Positions 1 through 11,660 of a DNA stretch of 64,000 nucleotides are shown here, piece after piece. The position numbers were made by a program, and so were the translations under genes. The DNA comes from Eucommia ulmoides (Eukaryota; Streptophyta; Magnoliopsida; Garryales; Eucommiaceae), in assembly GCA_016647705.1 (NCBI GenBank), contig CM028339.1, positions 23,599,803-23,663,802 of the forward strand, written 5' to 3'. Position 1 is the stretch's first letter. Each line of letters starts with the position of its first letter. The notes under the pieces are model-generated. The model was not told the origin of the DNA. It saw only the letters and a program-made list of their open reading frames with translations, and ran no database searches.

Positions 1-1090
1 AGAAGTGATGGAGAAACAAGTGTTAGTTATTGACTACTAACAAATGTTTTGTTTTAATTTATTTTTTGTCTTGGTAGTGTTAAGAGAGTTTTCAATTATT
101 TTTCTTCACTCAAGCAAGTAGGGAGTCATACTTTTTATATAATCCATGTAGCAAGCTTTGGGTAGTGATCTCGGTACAGTTAGCCCAAGTCACTAGGTGT
201 TGAGACACCCCTACGACTTAATACTTGGATTGTATAGAGAGTGTGACTCACCTAAAGGCCTTCGTGTGAGCACTCGGTGTTTAGAAACTTTTTGAGACCC
301 TTTTTTTTCTTTTTCTCTTAACACCTACTATCAGGATTTTTACATTTTTTAGAGGATTAGGGTAATTTAAGTCAATCTTGAGGTCTTTGTTGGTTCTGCC
401 TTTATCCTGACTACTTTTCCCATTTGTCTGATTTGGCTTATCATCTTCTTCTAGTCTTAAATGTCTTCAGTTATGCAAGGTTCTTTGTGTTTTTGGTTTT
501 TTAAGTAGGTTTTCACGGCGTCTCTAAATTGGTTATGTATAGATAAAGGCTTAGCTTATATTAGTCATACTTCATTTGTTCAGCAACCGAATCGTTCAAG
601 AATTTTACGCGGACGGGCTTAGGCTCTAAGCTTTTATCTATCATTCTTCGTGTTGCAAGTCTTTGGGATGTTTCTTCCTTCATTCCGATTTGAGGAAGTC
701 TTTTGTATTTCTTCAAGGTTACTAGGATACTCCTAGGTTGGAACATGTGTAGCGATTCCATAACAGGGATCCTAGGTTTTCCTCCTAACTTTTCAGATTT
801 TTTTTTTTGGTCAATATCTCACCATCATTTGGTTGAAACAAGACATTTCTTCTAACATTTTTTTTTCTTTCGATAATGGTCTAATTTAGTATTGAAATTA
901 TGTTATCATTATTTTTTACCATTCGTGGTGTATATATTTGTGACAAGCAAATGGATTTATGAAAGCTAAAGTATAAAGACCTGAGTTGACTGTAGATAAA
1001 ATTAGCTTGCATTTAGTGATTTGTAGATGTAGCACATAGGCATATAGGATAATACCTAGTTTACTGGAAAGTAGTTAAAAAACTAAAGGA
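1..1090. other. Unassigned degenerate repeat-like sequence
   Basis: No gene recognised. By position it should be interior of the minus-strand Tat-like element downstream of its gag remnant, but I could not recognise protease or reverse transcriptase motifs. Short open stretches such as the one at 561-761 (minus) show no known domain. Several pyrimidine-rich tracts (around 300-320, 798-810 and 860-870) are present. Confidence 0.3.
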
Positions 1091-1850
1091 AATGAAGACA
1101 GAGATGTTTATCCCCCTATTCTTTGATGGTCAGGATTTTTCTTGAGATACTTATGATCCCTTCCTAAATGAGATCCTCAACATGGTTCTCGAGGTCCTAG
1201 CACTGATTGGTGTGGTGACCAGTCATTCCGGAATGATATTGACAGAAAGTACGATGGTTGAACCTCGGATCCTGAGGGTTTTCTATGTTAGGGATAATAG
1301 GTAATATCAACTTATTCTTGAAGCAATAGCAGTAAAATTGAGAGAGTGGCATATCGAATGAGGAGAATCATGTCTTGAATCGAGTAAACTTGGAGGTTTG
1401 ATGAGGCAATTGAATTGAGGTTGGTAATTGACTATGGTTTAGTGAGGAACTATTGGGATATGGAGTAGAGATGAAAGGTTGGTGTTTTAGGTAAGTAAGG
1501 GTCTTGTATTATGTAGTCCAACTGCTTCCATATCTTCGAACTATCCCCTAGGATTAGATTTTCCTTGGGTGTGAGGCTCTTCTCCCAGCTGGGCAGGTCT
1601 TGACTTGCGGTGGTAGCACGAATGAAGTTTTCGGGTTTAGCAAAACTGTTGTGATTTTTAGTAGCAATCTACTTTTTGTAAGGGAGCCTATAAATTTGTA
1701 ATTCATCCCAATATTTTATTATGCTAAGGGCATTTCTAGGTAATGGTACTTAGTCATCTTCTTGGGACAGTGAGGCTAGGCTCATATGGTTCAGCATCTG
1801 TGTTAAGGAGGTAATGTCTTCATACAACATTGGGATCTTGGAGTTGTTCT
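1090..1850 (-). pseudogene. gag remnant of Tat-like gypsy element
   Basis: Minus-strand translation across about 1330-1120 reads DPRFNHRTFCQYHSGMTGHH followed by TNQC and, after a stop, LENHVEDLI. This is the C-x2-H-x4-GH-x4-C pattern with a following Leu-rich helix that precedes the protease in Tat/Ogre-type gypsy gag proteins. Upstream in the same frame is a proline- and phenylalanine-rich stretch containing FDMPLSQFYCYCFKNKLILP, also typical of that gag C-terminal region. Stops and frameshifts interrupt it, so no protein is expected. Gag would coat the element RNA. Identification rests on the motif pattern, not on a database match. Confidence 0.5.
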
Positions 1851-2223
1851 AAATACTTCCAATATAGAAAGGGATCGGGTCCATCTTACAATCTTGCAGG
1901 CTGCTCCTGGATGGATTTTAGTGAAAGTTACCTAAAGCAGATTTCCTAGGTTTATTAAGTGACTAACTAACCTAGACCTCTACTAATGAACTTTTTTAGG
2001 ATGCAAATTACCCTACCTTTATGCGTGGTTATATTCTTGACTATATATGAGTATTTCTATTAGATGATAATGTTTGTGCTGTGCATATGGAATCCTAGGA
2101 AAATGTAGCTCTGGTAGGCAATTCTCAAATATGTTGTGGACAGACCCTGGTTTGGACCTGACTTTCGTAAGACCAGGGTAACTTGCAAATTTTTGTTCAT
2201 CTTTAGGTTTAAAGTTACAGTCA

Positions 2224-2790
2224 TCTTAGGACTAGGGCATGATTGACCTTTTATCCTCAAGGCATAAATCATTCTTCTTAGGACTCTAGGGTACAAACGT
2301 TATTTCTTTCCTTAAGACATGGACCAGGGCTCATAGGAATTAATGATAGAAATATCCCTCATTTTTTCTTTTCAAAGTAGGGATACATTTATCCTAGAAC
2401 TTGGTGATAGACTCGTCTTTTCCTTTCAATTTGGTTACCGTTCTTAATTCCTAATGACCGAATTGTCCTAGATTCTTCCTATGGATTACTTTTCTTAGGA
2501 CTTAGTGATAGGGTTGTCCTACTTTCTCCTCAAGCATATATTATGGCTCCTAGGACTTGATGATAGGATTATCCCAATGTTTTATTTTCAAAGTAGGGCT
2601 AATTGCTCCTAGGACTTGATGACAGACACATTTTTTTTTTCATAAATGGATTACTATTCTTAGGACCTAATGATAGAATTATCCTATATTGTTCCTCAAA
2701 ACATGGATCATTTTCCCTAAGACCTAATAGCGTCTCTATCACTTTTCTTTCTCAAGCAATGGATTTTCATTCTTAGGGCTTGAGGAAGAA
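2224..2790. repeat. Degenerate ~55-bp tandem repeat, about ten units
   Basis: A phrase resembling CCTAGGACTTGATGATAGG followed by ATTATCCTA, then TTCCTCAAAACATGGATTA, recurs about every 50-60 bp. Units start near 2224, 2277, 2333, 2391, 2446, 2494, 2549, 2608, 2660 and 2717, with a partial unit at about 2773. Copies differ at many positions, so the array is old. It lies in the leader/gag part of the Tat-like element. Confidence 0.75.
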
Positions 2791-4210
2791 TCGAAGAAGA
2801 CTTTGATTTCATGATGTCTATGGAGGGTGAATTTATTTTGACAGTATGATTCTAAGTGGCCTCTTATCAGGATAGATTTTGACTGGCTTGAGGCATTTTG
2901 AACCTAGACAAAATGTCTTCTTAATGGTGCATACTTCCTAAGGTATAGGCTTTATGAGAAAGGATGTTATGCTTAGGACTTGACATGAATCTCCTAGGAA
3001 AAAGTAACCCAAGATATGTTTACGATTTGGATTACATAATCCTAATTTGACTGGGTGACGACACTTTCTTATGTTTTGGTAGTTTAATGTGATTTTGCAC
3101 AATCGAGGTAGATTTTTTCACCTTGTCTTTAGTGGACAAATTTTAGACAGGCTTATTTAGTAAAACTATGATTATTTGGTTATTCTGAGATGGACTTTTT
3201 TTTCTTTTTCTTTTTTTTTTTATATATATATAAAGCTTTTGTTTATTTAAAAAGCAAAGATATTGGTGATTTTGTTAAGGTATGTTTTAACTGAATTATT
3301 ATGGAGGCAATGGGCATTATTAGTTTGATGATTTATTGGGTTAAGTGAAGTAAGGATTCTTGTTCTTTCCTACAGCTTACTCCGTATTCAAATCTTTGTG
3401 GACATTTTCGGTACTGAGCAAGCTAGCCATGGGATAGAACAAGAATTCTTACATGGATTATTATGCCCCTACTTGTCCTAGAAGGTTATTCTATATTCTT
3501 AATACAACAACAGTGTAAATAATTGTACAATAAATAAAAATAATGTCTCACTTCAAGATAAGTGTCCTACATAGAACAGGGTTTTGGTTATTCCTTTATC
3601 CTAGGCTCATAATATGTGATTTTAGCTTTTCTTTTAGCATATCCTAAAAACAGCTTGGTTCCCAAACCTTCAAACCTCCAGCATCCCCCTCCTCAGGGGA
3701 ACATCCATCTTTGGTTGGTGGTTCGAGCGAGAAGAAATTCGTAGTTAGATCCCGGGGAATGCAACCCTTGTCCTTGCTTCTATTAACTTATCTTTCTAAC
3801 TTAAGGTTTTTTAGGGCTTAGATCGATTTGATAAAACCACCGACGAAAGCCCCTACTACTGGCCTCTCTATCCCTAAGAGGGTTATGGCTTGGGTTTTTC
3901 GTCGATGATATGCAACGCAAAGTGAGTGCTCGTTCTTTAGAGAGATTATATAGTAATGTAAAGAAAGTATTTAAATGAGATAATGCAAAGATAATAAATG
4001 TAAATACAATAAATGAAGATAGTAAATATGTGTGCATGCTGATATATACATATGAAATTATATGCTTAGTATTGTTTTGTTATTATTGTTATTGTTACTA
4101 TTATGTTTTTGGTAGGGAATTATTTATGCTTGAAATAAAAAACGTAATGTTTGGATTTTATTAAACAATAAATATGGATTTAGTCTCCAACTAGGCCTGA
4201 CTCTCTTATG

Positions 4211-4232
4211 AAGTCTCCATTGGAGTCGCAAC
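4211..4232 (-). other. Degenerate primer-binding site of Tat-like element
   Basis: On the minus strand the sequence reads GTTGCGACTCCAATGGAGA, matching at most positions the TGGCGACTCC..TGGGGA PBS style of plant Tat-lineage gypsy elements. It is preceded by GTGCGATA, a common last stretch of such LTRs. It fixes the LTR/leader boundary near 4233. Confidence 0.45.
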
Positions 4233-6055
4233 CTATCGCACTCTGGATCGATAGCAGAAAAAGTAGAGAATCGGGAAGAGGATAAAAACAAGTTTCATTT
4301 CTTCCTCTCTAAGTCATCCAAATCCGTTCATTTTGAAAATGGTTTTTCAAGGGATTTTCTAGACGTCGATTTTGAAAAATTTCTTGGGCCGAGATTTTTG
4401 TTAAAAACGTAGTCACCACCTAGCATAGGGTTAAATGGTGTGCTAAGTCACCAGGATTTTGGAAATTCATTTTTCCTTTTGAAATGACCCATGTTTTAAC
4501 TTCCATAGGTCTATGTACCAGAGATATTATTTAAGTTCGGGAGTTGGTGTGCTTGAGAAAGGTGTTAGACACTCAAGACACCCATCTGAGGACGGTACCT
4601 CAGTCTAAATAGATAATCAATGTTAAACACTATCCAAGCAATTTTCTTTGATTCACTTAAACAAGAATAATTCCCCTTTTTAAAGTTTTTGTTCTTTTTA
4701 ATATTTTTTACATGATTTAATGTCTTGGCATGTTTTTGAATGCTCTTGAGATGCTTGGAATTATTTTTTTATGATTTAACCCTAATTTTCTTATTATAGT
4801 TAAAATTAGGTGTTTGCTTGATGTTCTTGACAAAATCAAAAGCTTGTTAGGTTGTTTTGGTGTTCGTTTGATTCTTTTGTGGGTTTTATATGCTATGAAC
4901 ATGAAAGTAAGTATATTATTTACATGATCCTACTATATACAAAGTAATATACACAAAATCAACCAAGAATCATAGGGATTTGATAGAAACATGCTTACTT
5001 AGTGGATGTGGTCTTCCTTAAGTGTTTATCACATTCTCCTCCTTGATTGTCATAGTTGGTGGTTGATCGGTGGTTGCAGTTCTTTGAGTTCTTAGCCAAG
5101 AACCCAAGAACAACAACCTACTTAGGGGAAGTAGTCGTCCCTAAGTAGCTAACCTCATTTCTTCCTTGATCCTATTAGCTCGGTGTTGATCGGTGATCGT
5201 CGATCCTTGAAGTTCTTGTTCTAAGAACTTCAAGAACAACTTTCATGACTAGTTTCTAAGATCTTTTGCTTACGATATCTAAATACCTTGAATGTGGTCT
5301 TTACATGTCATACCAACCATTTAATTCTTGATGGGATGGGCATTCAATTCTCATTGAATGCCTTATTTAGGTGGCGAACCGAATCAGTTTAGTTTCGATA
5401 ACGATTGGTTGTACAGTAAGTGTCTTGGTTCCCTTCCTTTGCCATTTGGTAGGAAGCTTCTCAAAAGGCTCCTGGGTTATTATAACACTTGGTTTTTGGG
5501 ACTTAAATGATAGTTAGGCCTCTCGATTGCTTGGGCCTAGGGTGGTTTGTCAAGACTACTTGGATTTGGTGTAAATCCAAGTAGGGCTTTGTCCTGACCC
5601 TTCCAAGCCTTGATTAAGGTGTCTTGGATTGTTTCTTGGTTGTATGTGATGTGGTATGCATGATAGAAAGAATTTTTTTGGGTGTTAAATTTGACAAGAT
5701 TCAGTGAAAAGTAAATGTTTCAAAGTTAGGGTGGGGTAATCAAGTTAATTGTTTGAAATGTCCTATGATTTAAGGGTTGTGACTAAGATTTATCTATACT
5801 AAATATGATTTAATGAAAAAACAAAATCTTAGTAAAGTCATTTTAGACCTGCTTAAGTCATTCGAATTTTGATTTTGACCTGAAATTTTTACTTAGCTGT
5901 ATTTTGTCAAATTCAACATTTTTGAGTGTGTTTTTTTTTTTTTTTTTTTTGTGATCTCAAATAGAAATTCATTACATTTAAACATGAGTTTAGAGTTTAT
6001 CTGAACTTATACTTGATTTAACACTGACTAAGAGAGTCAAAATGTAGTGTTTACA
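4233..6055 (-). repeat. LTR of Tat-like gypsy element
   Basis: Begins on the minus strand with TGTAAACACTACATTTTGAC at 6055 and ends next to the PBS at about 4233, about 1.8 kb. It contains a T-tract (about 5931-5950) near its start. It also carries the phrases GTCGCCACCTAG (about 4411, plus strand) and GGTGTTAGACACTCAAGACA (about 4561), which resemble text often seen in Tat-lineage LTRs of dicots. The inner end is not a clean CA, so that boundary is approximate. Confidence 0.45.
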
Positions 6056-8219
6056 GACATGTAATTCATCGATAGTCTCACAGGACTGCTCTTCTGGTAG
6101 ATCTACCACGAGTACTGGAACTGTATCTTTGTTGACTAGATACTTGGTAGAGGATTTAGTTTTTACACATTTCTCAACATTCTCGATAGTCTAATTTTCA
6201 GGAATAATATGTCTTTTCTACGAATTACTTTCCTGTCAATTGGATCCCACAATCTTTAGCCAAATTCCTAGTGCCATAGCCTAAGAATATAAACTTATTT
6301 GTTTTTTCATCAAGATTGGACCTCTTATCATTTGGAACATGAATAATTGACCGGCATCCAAATACTCTCAAATGCTTGTAGGAGATGTCTTTTTCGATCC
6401 ACACACTTTCTGAGATATCGTCATTCAAAGAAACTAATGGAGACTAATTGATCAAGTCAACTGCGATCCTCATTGCCTCCCCCCAAAATGATTTAGGCAA
6501 CTTTGTGTGGGAAAGCATACACTTGATTCATTCAAAAATAGTCCGGTTCATTCTCTCGGCAACTCCATTATGCTGAGGAGTTTTAGACACACTTTTCTCA
6601 AGTCTGATGTCATATTTCCTGCAGTATTTCTCAAATTAGCCACTGTATTCACTACTATTATCTAGACGTACACACTTGAGATGCCTTAATGTTTCTCTTT
6701 TAACCTTGGCATGGATATGCTTGAACACCTCCAATACCTAGTCTTTAATTTTCAAAGAATTAACAAACATTTTTAAAAAAAAATCATTAATAAATGTAAC
6801 AAAATATGAAGCACCACCAAGTGTTTTATCTTTCATGAAATAAACATCTGTATGCAACAAATCCAAATGGTGATGTCTTCTCTATGGATTAAAATTTCAA
6901 AATATAACTCTATGTTGTTGATAAAAAAAACAATGCGTGCAAATTTTAAGAGATGTACTTTTTATACCTGTTAGGAGTAGGTTTTTCTGAGCATGTGAAG
7001 GTTGTTTTCACTTAGATGACCACATCGTCGATTCCATAACTCCATAGAAGAATTCCCAATTGCATTAATGTCTCCTTAGCCAATCTCACTTGCATCACAT
7101 ACAAGTTGCTTAGTTTATTGCATCTGGCCACCAAAGAACCTTTGGTGAGTTTTCATTTTCCTTAACCTAAATAACTACTATAACATTCGTTGTCTAGCTT
7201 TCCAGTGGAGATCAAATTGAGTAGAATATGTGGAACATGTCTGACATCTTTAAGTACCAATTTGCAGCCAATATCAGTTTCTAGATAAATGTCTCCCTTT
7301 CAATTGATCCTGGATGCACCGTCATTGCCATATTTACATAGTCAAAGTCACAGCTAGTTTAAGATGAGAAAAAATCGCCACTAGAAGTAACATGAAATGA
7401 GGCACCTTAATCAATCATCCAATTGTCATCCTGGCATGCAAGGCTGACACAACCATCTTCATAAATAGTCACAATATCTCCATTAGTAATACCTGCATTA
7501 GTCTCCTCATCTTTTTTGTCCTTGACAATTCGGTCTTTCGATTGTTCTCATTTCAATATTCTGCAATCTCAGATCACGTGTCTTGGATTGTTGTAGGGGA
7601 ATCACCTGAAGTCCTCTTTACCTTTCAATCTACATCTCGGTTTGTCAAACCACCCATTATTGTGAGGATTCTCACTTTTGCTTCTCCCCCATCTTTCTTG
7701 ATATTTAGTAACTAGTGCGTACCCCTCTGAGTATGAGCCCTAGTCTTTTCTCCTTACCTCTTCATTAATGAGACGGTCTTTGACTATATCCATCGTTAAC
7801 TATCTGTGTGGAACTGAATTGCAAAGTACTATTCTGAGCATTTCTTAGTTGTCAGGTTATGTGCTGAGAAGTGGTAATTTTAGTACTTCATCTTCCGAAA
7901 CAAGTTTCAAATTAATCAACTAATTAATAAGGTCTCAAAAATTATTCATGTGATCAACTATATTTTTCCAATCCCTATAGGTTAAGTGAATAATTATCTT
8001 AATCAAATTAGTTTTATTCAATCCAACTTTCTGCTCATAAAAGGACTCTAATGTTTTCTACAACTTATCAGCCTTAGTTTCATTAATGTTGGTACATACT
8101 CTGATCAATCCATTGTTGAATGTAATCAACTATTTTCCTATGCATTATCTCCTATTATTCATTCCTTTTGTCACTTGGTTTATCCTTATTACCTTTTAAA
8201 GGCAAATACAAATCCTTAT
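6056..8219 (-). pseudogene. Copia W gag (rest), protease and integrase
   Basis: Minus-strand reading from 8219: NKDLYLPLKGNKDKPSDKRN resumes gag after the solo LTR, followed by UBN2-type gag text (ETKADKL, LESFYEQKVGLNKTNLIKI). A protease-region segment with FHVTSSGDFFSS lies at about 7.4 kb. The integrase is well preserved around 6.7-6.2 kb: VRLDNSSEY, then SKTPQHNGVAERMNRT, then KSFWGEAM, then SYKHLRVFGCRSIIHVP and FIFLGYG. The acidic catalytic positions around LDNSSEY appear present. A linker with VEKCVKTKSSTKYLVNKDT ends at the junction with the Tat-like LTR. Several in-frame stops make it non-functional. Confidence 0.8.
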
Positions 8220-10412
8220 TGTTGATCATAAGATTTTGATAAACAATTAAAGGTTGATATTTTTTGTGGAATTAACGGTTTAATTAAGTGTTTCAGTTTA
8301 TTAGTTCCAATGATGAAGATATGATGGCAAGTAATGAATGAATGCTAAAAGATGATGACAAAGATAATGAATGATTAAGAGGTTGAAGAATTTGAAGAAC
8401 CTAGAGAAAACAACTCAGGTTAAATTTCAACTCTTAATATCCCAATTAGAATCACACAGGACACAAAATGATTTTTATAAATATATGTGTTTTTTATAGG
8501 ATCCTAATTAGTTAAATTATATGCTCTTATGTGTAATTGAAAAAGAAACAAAGATAATTGACTAAAATGGAATTTGAGAATGTAGTGGAGCTAACCGAAA
8601 AAACAAATTGGTTAAAGAGGCAAAAACGTTGAAGAAAATAATTAAGAATAAGAGTTTCAGCATGGGCAATCGACAGGTAAGTCGACTTGTGCTTAAAAGA
8701 AGAAGTCTTTGAATCTCCCGGTTGATAGGTAGGTCGACTTATACTTAAAAGATGAACTCTCTGTATCTCTAGGTCGATAGGTAAGTCGACATATGACAAT
8801 GGAATTTTGGCTTCAGCTACATCCTGAATTAGGCGGTCGACCGATGGATGTGTGTTTGTCGACTGATGGCCAGTTTCGAATTTTGAGAATTTTGTGGATT
8901 TTGATTTAAATACTAATTGTTAAACTAGACGTTATTTATTTACTTGATTAAGAGATTTTAGGGATATGGATATTTCAAAGATTTGATACTCCTATTTAAA
9001 TGTCCCTATAGATATGGTTCATCAAGGTTGAATATTTTTCAATTTGGTACATGTAATTATTTTTATCCTATTTAATTGTGATTGAGAAATATTTGGGGGA
9101 CTTAATTAAGAAGTTTAAAAGACATAATTAAGTGATTTGAACCAGGATGAAGTCTTAATGATATAAGGGGTCTATAAGAGCAATTAAATGTCATCCCAAG
9201 TGGAAACTAACCGTTGGAGAGCTTGTTTTATTCCTTTATAAATAGACCTGCGTTTTTCACTTTAAAAAGTGATGAGATATCAATCATTCTGAGCTAGTTA
9301 GCTCTCGTTCTTTCTAAGAGTTATCATATTGAGAGTCTTGTGAGAATTGTCTTGAAAATTATTCTTGAGATATTGAAGAAAATTATTGTTGATCACCGAT
9401 TTAAAGTTGCATTGCTAATCATTATTTATTTGGTGGAATCCTGGTGAGATAATTTTAAATTACTTGTCATTAATTGTTGCTTGATTCTATTATTTATTTT
9501 TTGGAATCTGATCTTTGAAATTGTTTTTCGGATTTTTTATTGAAAAATATTTTGAAACAATTTCTTGAGAAATCTGATTACGTGCTCAATTACGTGCTAC
9601 CCAATTTTTGTTTAAAATAAGATTTTGAATATCTCATTTTTCTATCACTGATGTTAGGATATTAATTGAGTTCTAATTTATCTGGAGTGGTGGAAGCTCC
9701 GAGTTGAAAAATCTCTTATCAATTATTTGTAATTGGTGAGTTGAGTGTCGCATTAGATACTACTAGGAGTGTCAAATCAAGGGTAGTTGGTTTCAATCTC
9801 TTCCGGTAAAGAGATTGAGATTTTGATCTTAAAGAGATTGAGATTTTGATCTTTGCCTAAGGTATAAAAAGATTAGGTGTTAATTCTTCCTTGATTGAAT
9901 TTATGAGTGAATTGTAACGGTTCAATCCTTACCGGGTAAAAAGATATTTGGAGTGTTTGTGAGGTTTTGATTCTTTAGCCTAAGGTACAAAAAGAATTAG
10001 GTTATTCTTGAACTTGTAAAAAGTAGAAGTTATTCCTAAGCTTGGGAAAAATAATTTGTAAAGGTTGATTCTGAGCCTACGAAAAGAATCATTGTGAGGG
10101 TTTGGTTCTCACCTGTAAAGGAATCTTGAGTTTAGTGGGTGCAAATCTCCGTAGAGTTCGGAGGACTAGATTAGCTAAGAGTAGCTTGGTGAACTAGGAT
10201 ATATCGGTGTGTACTGTATTGTTTATTTTCTTTATTTTATCTTGTGTTATTTGGGTGTGCACTCAGAGCTTATTACACTTATTCGCTGCTATAAAGATAA
10301 TAATTAATTTTAGGATAAAATTAATTGTTTGATTTTTGACGTGTTATTATTCTGATAATTTTTTAATACTACCCAATTCATCTCCCCTCTTGGATAGCTT
10401 AGTGGACCAACA
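8220..10412 (+). repeat. Solo LTR of large copia family, inside W gag
   Basis: A 2.2-kb block starting TGTTGATCATAAG and ending GTGGACCAACA, with no PBS-containing interior on either side. It interrupts W gag between the codons for MMDILYFK and NKDLYLPLKG, and is flanked by an imperfect 5-bp duplication, CTTAT (8215-8219) and CTTAA (10413-10417). It is homologous over its length to the block at 12679-14810 in inverse orientation, and more distantly to the LTR at 51712-53617. It carries three 52-bp-spaced copies of a phrase with GTCGAC around 8665-8800. Structure indicates LTR-LTR recombination that removed the interior. Confidence 0.82.
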
Positions 10413-10481
10413 CTTAAAATAAAGGATATCCATCATTCTAAATTTTCAAATAGCATAATTAGTCAAAATCAATTTTACCAT
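10413..10481 (-). pseudogene. Copia W gag N-terminus
   Basis: Starts at the ATG on the minus strand at 10481 and reads MVKLILTNYAI, a stop, then KFRMMDILYFK before the solo LTR. The NY..WK..M..LLY pattern is the usual start of copia gag; the stop replaces the conserved Trp. The reading resumes at 8219 beyond the nested LTR. Confidence 0.7.
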
Positions 10482-10540
10482 GGCCCTACCACTATTTTCC
10501 AATTTAAATCACACAAATAAATCTATCCCCAATAATTTGA

Positions 10541-10556
10541 AGCTCTTGATACCACT
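10541..10556 (-). other. Primer-binding site of copia W
   Basis: Minus-strand AGTGGTATCAAGAGCT lies just inside the LTR. It resembles TGGTATCAGAGC, complementary to the 3' end of initiator tRNA-Met, the usual Ty1/copia primer. Confidence 0.8.
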
Positions 10557-10557
10557 T

Positions 10558-11375
10558 TGTTGGGAACATTCACCAAATATTTAAATTTTATTTTCTCTCT
10601 TTATCTAATTAAAATGGTATTATTGATTTCAATACTCACAAATATTAACCAAGATAAAAGCAAAGAATAAATAAAGCGGAAGACATGATTTTTACGTGGA
10701 AAATCCCAAGGCAGGAAAACAATCACAAGACCGAAGTTTGATCTCAACTTCTACTATAACAAAATAATGACATTATAATCGTTCACACCTTCAAGAGAAA
10801 AATGCTTGGATCACCACATAAATATCACCGAAAATGGTGGATACAACAAAAAGTGATAACTACCAGTTTAGAGAGGAATACCGAAATACCAATTAGAATA
10901 GAGTTACCGAAGATCAAGATCGATAGAAATGAAGTACTTGATGCTGATAACATGCCACTTAAAATTTTAGCCCGATCAGAGTCCGAATCTCTATCCGATC
11001 ATCAAGTTGAAGTAGTTCTCTTCTCTCTCTTCCTTTTATCTCTTTCTACCCACTGTGGCACAGTATTTTCCTACTCTAATGCCGCTGGATTTTGCTGCTG
11101 CCTAAAATTCTATTGTTTCTTGTATTCACCATAACCGCATAATGGATATATATATATGTTCCCAAAGTTGATGCCCAACAATTTAGAAAAGGCCACTACT
11201 GCCTTATTTTAATTTGATCATTAAGCCCCAATGGGCTCGGGTTTTTTAATATTTTTTTCTTGTATTTGTTTTATGAAAAAAATTCAAATTCCCCCACTTT
11301 TATTTTTTCACCTAAATTAAGCCCAATTGGACTTTAGGCTAGGTTCATCACCACATGTGTTGGACCTACCCAACA
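10558..11375 (-). repeat. 5' LTR of copia W
   Basis: 818 bp, minus-strand start TGTTGGGTAGG and end GTTCCCAACA, so the termini are perfect 7-bp inverted repeats (TGTTGGG/CCCAACA). A TATA-rich run at 11147-11157 is a plausible core promoter for minus-strand transcription. The only sizeable open frame here (10802-11134, plus) has no known domain and I treat it as chance. Confidence 0.8.
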
Positions 11376-11440
11376 GTGGTTGCAACGTACTCAGCTTTAC
11401 AAGTAGAAAATGTAACAACTGGTTGATTCTTCGAACTCCA
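11376..11440 (-). pseudogene. Left remnant of copia Z RNase H
   Basis: Minus strand reads WSSKNQPVVTFSTCKAEYVA, the conserved copia RNase H segment around the catalytic Glu. The preceding RNase H segment, ending GDVDDQKSTIGFVF, lies 31.5 kb away at 42959. Together they show that a single copia RNase H was split by the gypsy element 11441-42958. About eight residues between the halves are missing. Confidence 0.8.
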
Positions 11441-11523
11441 TGTGACAACCTGATTTCTTAGAGTCGCCACTCAGCTTCTTCCTTTTTATTCTAATGGAGA
11501 AATAAAAGACAAACCATTCCACC

Positions 11524-11660
11524 CACTACAACAAAAAAGGCCTATAGTGAGAATTATTTTAGTGGCAGTTAAAAAATAGCCACTAATGATATATTTTTAG
11601 GGGTTATTTATTTAATTGCCGCTAATTTATACAAATTGCCACTAAATGTTATAATTTTAG
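11524..11660. repeat. CACTA left terminus and subterminal repeats
   Basis: After the CACTA terminus come copies of TAGTGGCAGTTA, TAGCCACTAA, TTGCCGCTAA and TTGCCACTAA in both orientations within 140 bp. In CACTA elements such motifs bind the TNPA-like protein; here that role is inferred. Confidence 0.75.

Larger units (their letters stand above)
1..6055 (-). mobile_element. Tat-like Ty3/gypsy element, 5' part, degenerate
   Basis: Read on the minus strand from 6055 downwards, this has an LTR, a degenerate primer-binding site at 4211-4232, a long leader and a gag remnant around 1.1-1.85 kb; it runs out of the window at base 1. Class is inferred from the PBS style (GCGACTCC followed by TGGAGA, resembling the GGCGACTCC..TGGGGA of plant Tat/Retand elements) and a Tat-style gag Cys-His motif. 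It abuts copia W at 6055/6056 with a clean LTR start (TGTAAACACTAC on minus), so it probably inserted into W; the second target-site duplication would lie outside the window (GACAT, 6056-6060, on this side). No intact ORF. Confidence 0.5.
6056..11375 (-). mobile_element. Copia element W, truncated, with nested solo LTR
   Basis: A Ty1/copia element on the minus strand: 5' LTR (10558-11375), PBS, gag start, then a solo LTR (8220-10412) splitting gag, then gag, protease and integrase down to 6056. The reverse transcriptase, RNase H and 3' LTR are missing because the Tat-like LTR starts there; they may continue beyond the window. The intact outer LTR end (TGTTGGG on minus) sits directly on RNase H codons of copia Z, so W inserted into Z. 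Order gag-PR-INT places it in Ty1/copia. Confidence 0.8.

Noticed and set aside
10802-11134. 110-codon open frame (plus)
   Set aside because: Antisense within the copia W LTR; no domain.
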